Shown here one piece after another: positions 1-4,667 of a DNA stretch of 9,956 nucleotides. The first letter of the stretch is position 1; every line of letters begins with the position of its first letter. Source of the stretch: Alphaproteobacteria bacterium (GTDB lineage Bacteria > Pseudomonadota > Alphaproteobacteria > Rickettsiales > VGDC01); contig VGDC01000037.1 in the NCBI GenBank assembly GCA_016869895.1, positions 1 through 9,956 of the forward strand, in the 5' to 3' direction. The notes under the pieces were generated by a model. That model was given only the letters and a program-made list of their open reading frames with translations. It made no database searches and had not been told where the DNA came from. A program made the position numbers and the translations under genes.

Positions 1-191
1 GCGGGCTGGGCGTTCTCGGTGAGCGTCAGCGTGTCTTCAGGCCCTTCGAAGATGGTAGTGGAGAGCTTCTCGCCCAGAGCATCATCGACTTCCGCGAAGA
101 CGTGGCGTGCGCTCGCGAAATTCTCGGCCAGTGCTTTGCCCATGCCGACGGTTTGCGAACCCTGACCGGGGAATACGAATGCTTTGCTCAT
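1..191 (-). CDS. fabD: Malonyl-CoA:ACP transacylase FabD, N-terminal part (cut by window edge)
   Basis: This gene runs leftwards out of the window; only the first 63 codons are present, of roughly 310 usual for the family. FabD moves the malonyl group from CoA to acyl carrier protein, the entry step of type II fatty-acid elongation in the cytoplasm. The visible reading starts MSKAFVFPGQGSQ; the FPGQGSQ block (residues 7-13) is the N-terminal signature of the acyl-transferase family and contributes to the oxyanion hole. The catalytic serine (GHSLGE motif) and histidine lie beyond the edge and cannot be checked. The start at 191 is supported by a textbook Shine-Dalgarno AGGAGG at 203-198 on the minus strand, six bases from the ATG. 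The gene diverges from rpsF, with 463 bp between the two starts. No frame damage is seen in the visible part. Confidence 0.93.
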   Translation of the reverse strand, partial: MSKAFVFPGQGSQTVGMGKALAENFASARHVFAEVDDALGEKLSTTIFEGPEDTLTLTENAQP

Positions 192-237
192 TTTAAGCCT
201 CCTGGGTTCTGTCACCCTTTTGCGTTTAAAAGTCTGC

Positions 238-316
238 AAACGCAGGATTACTGCGCTTCCGGCTTTCATGTACTGAAACGTACACTGGAACTTCCGGTTC
301 TCGCAATCCTGCGTTT
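238..316. repeat. 79-bp imperfect palindrome (long inverted repeat) upstream of fabD
   Basis: Two perfect 12-bp arms, AAACGCAGGATT at 238-249 and AATCCTGCGTTT at 305-316, face each other. Inside them GCG (253-255) can pair with CGC (302-304), CCGG (259-262) with CCGG (294-297), and TTC (265-267) with GAA (288-290). At the tip TGTAC (269-273) pairs with GTACA (280-284) around a 6-base loop. The whole element can fold as one long interrupted hairpin, and as RNA it could form in either direction. It lies 35 bases before the fabD Shine-Dalgarno, so it would be in the fabD 5' leader if transcription starts further upstream. There is no T-run on either strand, so it does not look like an intrinsic terminator. 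It could be a structured leader, a protein-binding site or a small dispersed palindromic repeat; the window holds only one copy. Confidence 0.6.
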
Positions 317-379
317 TCGCCGTTTTATCCGCAAAATGACGATAGAACCTTCAAATGTGAAGGCGCTATTAAACAGAAT

Positions 380-495
380 CCCATCGCTTTTGCAAGAGGG
401 GGTGTTTAGTTGCCCCCTTCGGGACTGCTGTCCCTCAGATAGGCGACGCTTCGCTGGCTCAGGGCTGCCCGCGCTGCTGCGCGGGAGTGCCACGA
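380..495 (-). ncRNA. Cluster of small GC-rich hairpins; possible C4-like antisense RNA (tentative)
   Basis: Within about 100 bases there are four consecutive small stems: CCCGCG/CGCGGG (468-473 with 480-485, extendable by GGC/GCC at 463-465 and 489-491), GCGA/TCGC (443-446 with 451-454), GGGAC/GTCCC (421-425 with 430-434), and GGGGG/CCCCC (398-402 with 413-417, extendable by two pairs). An alternative pairing CCCT/AGGG (432-435 with 461-464) would enclose the second stem. Read on the minus strand the region translates to a peptide containing RRLSEGQQSRRGQLNTPSC. From memory this resembles hypothetical peptides read across C4/CI-type antisense RNAs near ash genes in P4-like prophages; such conservation would reflect the RNA, not a protein. 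The hairpins are seen directly; the family assignment is recollection and the strand is inferred from it. It could equally be an unrelated structured repeat. Confidence 0.35.
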
Positions 496-526
496 GAAAT
501 GATTGTCGGTTTATTCTTAAAACTCC

Positions 527-554
527 TTGCATTTCCGCGAATAACCGCTATTTT
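527..554 (+). promoter_or_regulatory. Predicted sigma70 promoter of the rpsF operon
   Basis: TTGCAT at 527-532 and TATTTT at 549-554 are separated by 16 bases, a fair match to the -35 and -10 consensus. Initiation would fall near 561 and give a leader of about 94 nt before rpsF. This is the best-looking promoter in the gap on the plus strand. The assignment is from pattern only. Confidence 0.45.
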
Positions 555-560
555 GCAAGA

Positions 561-654
561 CCCCTGCGTCCCCGTTGTTGGGAACGCTCTGTTATTAATG
601 CGCTGAAAAGCGTTTTAATACAGGTCCATAGGAACTTTTAAAAAGGAGAGAGCA
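561..654 (+). promoter_or_regulatory. Structured 5' leader of rpsF (candidate ribosomal-protein autoregulatory element)
   Basis: Two back-to-back hairpins fill the space between the predicted start of transcription and the ribosome binding site. The first pairs GCGT (566-569) with ACGC (584-587) and CCC (571-573) with GGG (580-582), with one C/A mismatch and a GTTGTT loop. The second spans 589-623: CTGT pairs with ACAG, ATTAA with TTAAT and GCGCT with AGCGT (one G-U pair), interrupted by one bulged T and one T/T mismatch. It is capped by a GAAA tetraloop (605-608). The Shine-Dalgarno AGGAG (644-648) lies 6 bases before the ATG and outside both stems. bS6 with bS18 is known to repress its own operon through a leader hairpin with an exposed CCG in several bacteria. 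A CCG occurs here at 572-574, but I cannot confirm that it matches the described motif. Confidence 0.5.
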
Positions 655-1002
655 ATGGCTCTTTATGAAGTGACCCTGATTATCCGTCAGGACGTGCCTA
701 AAGCCGATGCCAACAAACTGGCTGATTCCTACGCGAAGCTCGTCGGAGAACTCGGCGGCAAAGTAGAAAAGAACGAATACTGGGGTCTGCGTAACCTCGC
801 TTACATCATCAACAAAAGCCGTAAAGGTCACTATAGCTTCCTCGCTATCGACTCTGACGCGACCGCGTTGAAAGAACTTGAGCGTAAACTCCGCCTCGAC
901 GAGAACGTCGTCCGCCACCTCACCGTGCGCGTTGAAGCGTTCACCGACACCCCAGGCGCTGTTTTCCAGAACTCTTCGTCCTACGAAGATTCCGCAGCTT
1001 AA
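655..1002 (+). CDS. rpsF: Small ribosomal subunit protein bS6
   Basis: bS6 binds 16S rRNA in the platform of the 30S subunit as a heterodimer with bS18. The 115-residue product begins MALYEVTLIIR, the usual first beta strand of the family, and carries the characteristic EYWGLRNLAYIINKSRKGHY stretch (about residues 41-60) in the middle of the single ferredoxin-like domain. The final 15 or so residues form a short Ser/Glu-rich tail, as is common for bS6. Start choice is clear: AGGAG at 644-648 lies 6 bases before the ATG and no in-frame alternative fits better. It is the first gene of a three-gene operon with rpsR (31-base gap) and rplI. Expression is probably high, from the promoter near 527-554, and may be feedback-controlled through the two-hairpin leader. 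No anomalies are seen. Confidence 0.97.
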   Translation: MALYEVTLIIRQDVPKADANKLADSYAKLVGELGGKVEKNEYWGLRNLAYIINKSRKGHYSFLAIDSDATALKELERKLRLDENVVRHLTVRVEAFTDTPGAVFQNSSSYEDSAA

Positions 1003-1033
1003 TCCGTATATATAAAGAGATAAGGATAATACC

Positions 1034-1309
1034 ATGTCTGAAGCACGCACCCCGCGCGAATCCCAGGGCGGCCACTCCGGCGGCCCCCGCCGCGTTTTCT
1101 TCCGTCGCCGCAAGAGCTGCCCGCTCTCCGGCCCGAACGCGCCGAAAATCGACTACCGTGATACCAAGCTCCTGTCCCGTTTCGTTTCCGAGCGCGGCAA
1201 GATCCTGCCTAGCCGTATCACTTCCGTATGCACCAAGAAGCAGCGTGAACTCGCCCGTGCCGTTAAACGCGCCCGCGAAATCGCTCTCCTTCCTTTTGCT
1301 TCGCACTAA
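1034..1309 (+). CDS. rpsR: Small ribosomal subunit protein bS18
   Basis: bS18 partners bS6 in the 30S platform. The 91-residue product has a basic, Gly/Arg-rich N-terminal tail of about 20 residues, then the conserved core: FFRRRKSCPLSG (about 22-33), IDYRDTKLLSRFVSERGKI (about 39-57), and TKKQRELARAVKRAREIALL (about 67-86). Two cysteines remain, C29 and C66. It is somewhat longer than the roughly 75 residues of the E. coli protein because of the N-terminal extension. The start is supported by AAGGA at 1022-1026, seven bases before the ATG. It sits between rpsF and rplI (18-base gap to rplI), the standard order, and should be co-transcribed with both. Confidence 0.97.
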   Translation: MSEARTPRESQGGHSGGPRRVFFRRRKSCPLSGPNAPKIDYRDTKLLSRFVSERGKILPSRITSVCTKKQRELARAVKRAREIALLPFASH

Positions 1310-1327
1310 GAGAGAGGGACACGCATC

Positions 1328-1894
1328 ATGAAAGTCATTCTGATCGAACGCCTGGCTAACCTCGGCAACATCGGTGACACTGTCACCGTGAAAGACGGTT
1401 ACGCCCGCAACTACCTGCTTCCGCAGAAAAAAGCGCTTCGCGCTACGAAAAGCAACGTCGAGTTCTTCGAAGCGAAACGCGCTGAAATCGTCGCTCGCAA
1501 CGACCAGCTGCACAAATCCGCTGAAGTCGCCGCGAAGACCGTCGATAACGCGGTCGTCGTGCTCATCCGTGCTTCCGGCGACGATGGCCGTCTCTTCGGT
1601 TCCGTCAGCGCACGCGACATCGCGGTTGCTCTGCAGGAGAAGAAGCATGCTGTCGAGCGTCAGCACGTTGTTCTGCCGAACCCCATCAAGACCCTCGGTA
1701 TCTTCGATGTGAAAATCGAACTGCACCCTGAAGTCACCGTGAACGTGAAAGTCAACGTTGCACGTAGCGAATCCGAAGCAGAAGCTGCTTGGAAAGCCGC
1801 TACCGCTCCGAAGCAGTCCAAAGCGAAAGCCGCTGCGGAAGACGCTTTCGAGGAAGTGACCACCGAAGGCAAGACCGAAGAAGACGCAGCTTAA
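1328..1894 (+). CDS. rplI: Large ribosomal subunit protein bL9
   Basis: bL9 binds 23S rRNA domain V near the L1 stalk and affects reading-frame maintenance. The N-terminal rRNA-binding domain is clear: MKVILIERLANLGNIGDTV, then VKDGYARNYLLP (about residues 21-32), the family signature. The C-terminal domain contains the GRLFGSVSARDIAVAL block (about 87-102). At 188 residues it is longer than the E. coli protein (about 149); the excess is an Ala/Lys/Glu-rich tail from about residue 150 (AEAAWKAATAPK onward) ending in acidic residues, an extension I associate with alphaproteobacterial bL9. The start has only a weak purine-rich site (GAGAGGG near 1312-1318). It is the last gene of the rpsF operon; a strong terminator follows 27 bases after the stop. 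Confidence 0.96.
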   Translation: MKVILIERLANLGNIGDTVTVKDGYARNYLLPQKKALRATKSNVEFFEAKRAEIVARNDQLHKSAEVAAKTVDNAVVVLIRASGDDGRLFGSVSARDIAVALQEKKHAVERQHVVLPNPIKTLGIFDVKIELHPEVTVNVKVNVARSESEAEAAWKAATAPKQSKAKAAAEDAFEEVTTEGKTEEDAA

Positions 1895-1921
1895 GCCGCA
1901 TCTTTTTCTGAAGTGAATATC

Positions 1922-1960
1922 AAAGAAGCGGTGGACATCGTCTGCCGCTTCTTTATATTT
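1922..1960 (+). terminator. Strong intrinsic terminator after rplI
   Basis: AAAGAAGCGG (1922-1931) pairs perfectly with CCGCTTCTTT (1945-1954). The stem can extend inward by two G-U and two Watson-Crick pairs to a 5-base loop (1936-1940). The T-rich tail TTTATATTT overlaps the 3' arm. It separates the ribosomal protein operon from dnaB. The A-rich 5' side means it could also act on the opposite strand, but nothing is encoded there. Confidence 0.85.
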
Positions 1961-1997
1961 GGAGAGTATCCCAACACCCTCCGAGAGTGACACCCCG

Positions 1998-3497
1998 ATG
2001 AGCGGCAATGACGCCTCCACTGCTTTTTCCGCCACGGGCGACGATGCCGCGCGCACGACGTTGGCGCGTCAGGTGCCGCATAACTCCGCAGCGGAACGCG
2101 AGTTGCTGGGCGCGTTGCTTGTCAACAATGACGTGATGACCCAAATCGGCGATATTCTCATCGCCGAGCATTTCTATGAGCCGGTGCATCAGCGCATCTT
2201 CGACGCGGTGAAGAAATTCAATGACCGCGGGCAAATCGCCAACCCCATCACCCTCAAGCAATATTTCGATCAGGATGCCGCGCTGGCCGACATCGGCGGG
2301 GCGCAATATCTGGTGAAGCTGGTGGCGGGCGCATCGGCCATCATCAACGCGGGGGATTACGCGCGCACCATCTATGACATGGCACTGAAACGCTCGCTCA
2401 TCGCCATCGGCGAAGAGGTGGTGAACGATGCTTATGCACCGAATATCGATAGCGGCGCGATGCAGCAGATCGAGCAGACGGAGCAGAAACTGTTCAACCT
2501 GTCCACAGATGGCGCGGTTTCGCGCGGGTTCGAGGCATTGTCCATGGGCGTCACGCAGGCCATCCAACGCGCGGAGACCGCGTTCAAGAGCGATGGTGGC
2601 GTCATCGGCCTGACAACGGGGCTGAAAGACCTTGACCGTCAGCTCGGCGGCTTGAAACCATCGGATTTGCTCATCCTCGCGGGTCGCCCATCCATGGGGA
2701 AGACCGCGCTTTCCACGAACATCGCCTATAACGCCGCGAAGTTCCTGCATGATAAGCAGAAGGCCGAAGGCGGGAATCCGGGTTCTGTCGGGTTCTTTTC
2801 GCTTGAGATGAGCGCCGAGCAGTTGGCGGGTCGTATGATCGCCGGAGCGGCGCGCATCAACTCTTTCGCCATGTCCAAAGGTGACCTTTCGCAGGAAGAG
2901 TTCATGCATCTGGTGCAGGCGAGTCAGGAAGTGGCGCAACTGCCGTTCTTCATCGACGATACACCTGCGCTTTCCATTTCGGCGGTGCGTACCCGCGCAC
3001 GCCGCCTGAAACGCCAGCATAACCTGCAATTCCTCGTGGTGGATTACCTGCAGCTGCTGCGCGGAAGCTCGGCGGCATCGCAGGCGAACCGTGTGCAGGA
3101 AATCAGCGAAATCACGCAAGGCTTGAAAGCCATCGCCAAGGAATTGAATATTCCGGTCATGGCGCTTTCCCAGCTTTCGCGTGCGGTGGAGCAACGCGAC
3201 GATAAACACCCGCAGCTGTCCGACTTGCGTGAATCCGGCTCCATCGAGCAGGACGCGGATGTGGTGATGTTCGTGTTCCGTGAGGAGTATTATGTCGGCC
3301 GCGCCGAGCCGTCGATGGATTCGCCGAAATACGCCGAATGGCAGCAGCAGATGGAACGCGTGCATGGCAAGGCGGAGGTCATCCTCGCCAAGCAGCGTCA
3401 CGGCCCAATCGGCACGGTAGAACTGGCGTTCAGCGGCAAACACACGCTCTTCTCCGACCTCGTCTCCGACCAATATATCCCTGAACAGCGGTTCTGA
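1998..3497 (+). CDS. dnaB: Replicative DNA helicase DnaB
   Basis: DnaB is the hexameric 5'-3' helicase that unwinds DNA at the replication fork and recruits primase. With the ATG at 1998 the product is 499 residues, close to the family length. The N-terminal domain begins at the conserved PHNSAAERELLGALL stretch (about residues 27-41). The RecA-like C-terminal domain has Walker A GRPSMGKT (229-236), the SLEMS motif just after it, Walker B FLVVDYLQLL (345-354), SQLSRAVEQR and the terminal KQRHGPIGTVEL block. No intein interrupts the P-loop. An in-frame TTG at 1959 would add 13 residues, but it lies inside the terminator tail, so ATG 1998 is preferred; its Shine-Dalgarno (GAGAG, 1983-1987) is weak and distant. 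No clear promoter was found between the terminator and the gene. alr starts 1 base after the stop. Confidence 0.96.
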   Translation: MSGNDASTAFSATGDDAARTTLARQVPHNSAAERELLGALLVNNDVMTQIGDILIAEHFYEPVHQRIFDAVKKFNDRGQIANPITLKQYFDQDAALADIGGAQYLVKLVAGASAIINAGDYARTIYDMALKRSLIAIGEEVVNDAYAPNIDSGAMQQIEQTEQKLFNLSTDGAVSRGFEALSMGVTQAIQRAETAFKSDGGVIGLTTGLKDLDRQLGGLKPSDLLILAGRPSMGKTALSTNIAYNAAKFLHDKQKAEGGNPGSVGFFSLEMSAEQLAGRMIAGAARINSFAMSKGDLSQEEFMHLVQASQEVAQLPFFIDDTPALSISAVRTRARRLKRQHNLQFLVVDYLQLLRGSSAASQANRVQEISEITQGLKAIAKELNIPVMALSQLSRAVEQRDDKHPQLSDLRESGSIEQDADVVMFVFREEYYVGRAEPSMDSPKYAEWQQQMERVHGKAEVILAKQRHGPIGTVELAFSGKHTLFSDLVSDQYIPEQRF

Positions 3498-3498
3498 T

Positions 3499-4593
3499 AT
3501 GTCCTTCATCAGCGCGGCGACAGCCATCATCGATTTGGACGCTTTGTGCAGCAATTATCGCTTGCTAGCGGACAAGGCCGCGCCGGCAGAGGCTTCGGCG
3601 GTGGTGAAGGCCAATGCCTATGGCCTCGGCGCGACCATGGTGGCGAAAACGCTGGCTGAGCGGGAAGGGTGCCGCTGGTTCTTCGTGGCGACCATCGCCG
3701 AAGGTATCGAAGTGCGGAGCGTGCTGCCGGATGCGCATATCGGCGTGTTTTACGGCGCGAATCATGCGGAAGATGCGGCAGCCATCGCCGAGCACGGCTT
3801 GATTCCCGTGCTGAATTCGTTGGAGCAGGTGAGCGTGTGGCGCGAACACGCCGCCACACTGGGCAAAAGCCACAAAGCCATCGTGCAGGTGGATACGGGC
3901 ATGACCCGCGCGGGTATGTCTTTGGAAGATGCAGCGCAATTAGCACAGGATGCGAGCTTGCTGGCGGGCATCGAAGTGGCCTATTTCATGAGCCATCTGG
4001 CTTGCGCGGAGATGTTGCATCATCCGCTGAACGCCAAGCAAGCTGCGCGTTTCAAGCAGTTGGAAGCCTTGTTCCCCAACGCGAAATTCAGCTTCTCAAA
4101 CTCTTCCGGCATATTCCTCGGCAAAGGCTTCCACAAAGACCTCGTGCGCCCCGGCATGGCACTCTATGGCCTGAACCCCACGCCGGACGAGCGCAACCCG
4201 ATGCGCGTGGTGGTGACGGTGCAAGCCCCCGTTTTGCAACAGCGTATCCTGACGGAAGACGAGTGCGTGGGATATGGCGCGACGTTCAAAGCATCCAAGG
4301 GAGCGCGTTTGGCGGTGGTCGGCATCGGCTATGCGGATGGCTTGCTGCGCTCGCTGAGCAATCGCGGCAAAGCGTATATCAATGGTTATACCGTGCCCAT
4401 CGCGGGTATCGTCTCCATGGATTTGACGGTGTTGGATGTGTCCTCCGTGCCGGAAGGCGTCATCAAGGATGGCGATATGGCAGAGCTCATCGGCACGCAT
4501 CTGGAGGCGGATAAAGTAGCCGAGACTGCTGGAACCATCGGCTACGAGCTGTTCACCAGCATCACCTCGCGCGTGAAGCGAGTTTATAAATAA
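3499..4593 (+). CDS. alr: Alanine racemase (PLP-dependent)
   Basis: Alr interconverts L- and D-alanine in the cytoplasm, supplying D-alanine for peptidoglycan. The 364-residue product has the family's normal length and two-domain layout. The PLP-binding lysine is K37 in the VVKANAYGLG motif of the N-terminal TIM barrel; the second catalytic base is Y259 in VGYGATF. VDTGMTRAGM (131-140), SNSSG (200-204), RPGMALYG (217-224) and IVSMDLT (304-310) are further conserved blocks around the cofactor and active site. The start follows the dnaB stop by one base (TGATATG), suggesting translational coupling; no separate Shine-Dalgarno is obvious beyond the end of dnaB. No terminator was found behind it; the next feature is a promoter with a palindrome. 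The catabolic paralogue (DadX) cannot be excluded by sequence, but the housekeeping neighbourhood favours Alr. Confidence 0.95.
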   Translation: MSFISAATAIIDLDALCSNYRLLADKAAPAEASAVVKANAYGLGATMVAKTLAEREGCRWFFVATIAEGIEVRSVLPDAHIGVFYGANHAEDAAAIAEHGLIPVLNSLEQVSVWREHAATLGKSHKAIVQVDTGMTRAGMSLEDAAQLAQDASLLAGIEVAYFMSHLACAEMLHHPLNAKQAARFKQLEALFPNAKFSFSNSSGIFLGKGFHKDLVRPGMALYGLNPTPDERNPMRVVVTVQAPVLQQRILTEDECVGYGATFKASKGARLAVVGIGYADGLLRSLSNRGKAYINGYTVPIAGIVSMDLTVLDVSSVPEGVIKDGDMAELIGTHLEADKVAETAGTIGYELFTSITSRVKRVYK

Positions 4594-4606
4594 TACGCAT
4601 TAATTC

Positions 4607-4623
4607 TTGCGAATAATTCGCAA
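4607..4623. promoter_or_regulatory. Perfect 7-3-7 palindrome, candidate operator over the reductase promoter
   Basis: TTGCGAA-TAA-TTCGCAA is a perfect inverted repeat with 7-base arms and a 3-base centre. It covers the predicted -35 hexamer and the start of the spacer, the usual place for a repressor operator. No T-run follows, so it is unlikely to be a terminator for alr. The half-site does not match the FNR (TTGAT) or CRP (TGTGA) half-sites, and I cannot name the regulator. Confidence 0.5.
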
Positions 4624-4635
4624 TAGCACTATAAG
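4607..4635 (+). promoter_or_regulatory. Predicted sigma70 promoter of the orphan reductase gene
   Basis: TTGCGA at 4607-4612 and TATAAG at 4630-4635 are spaced by exactly 17 bases, a good sigma70-type arrangement. It lies in the 74-bp gap between alr and the reductase; transcription would start near 4642, about 26 bases before the ATG. The -35 hexamer is part of a perfect palindrome listed separately. Confidence 0.55.
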
Positions 4636-4667
4636 GGCGGCAGCAACCTTACAGTGAGTGCCGAACC

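Noticed and set aside
292..316. tRNA T-arm-like stretch (GGTTCTCGCAATCC)
   Set aside because: No acceptor, anticodon or D arm can be assembled around it, and it is explained as one arm of the long palindrome.
324..354. Minus-strand promoter for fabD (TTGAAG at 354-349, GATAAA at 329-324)
   Set aside because: The spacer is 19 bases and the -10 is poor. It is possible but too weak to list as a feature.
266..532. 88-codon minus-strand open frame in the fabD-rpsF gap
   Set aside because: It has no convincing ribosome binding site and runs through the GC-rich hairpins and part of the palindrome. Any conservation of its peptide is more likely to reflect the underlying RNA structure.
102..641. 179-codon plus-strand open frame
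   Set aside because: It overlaps fabD in antisense and crosses the structured gap and the rpsF promoter. The composition is not protein-like and no family is recognised.
1953..3554. 533-codon antisense frame over dnaB (and similar ones over the reductase, rplI, radA and cvpA)
   Set aside because: Long stop-free antisense frames are expected opposite GC-rich codon-biased genes. They show no family motifs, and the sense genes are certain.
4632..4651. Inverted repeat TAAGG/CCTTA upstream of the reductase
   Set aside because: It has only five pairs with a 10-base loop and straddles the -10 and start site, so it is likely to be chance.
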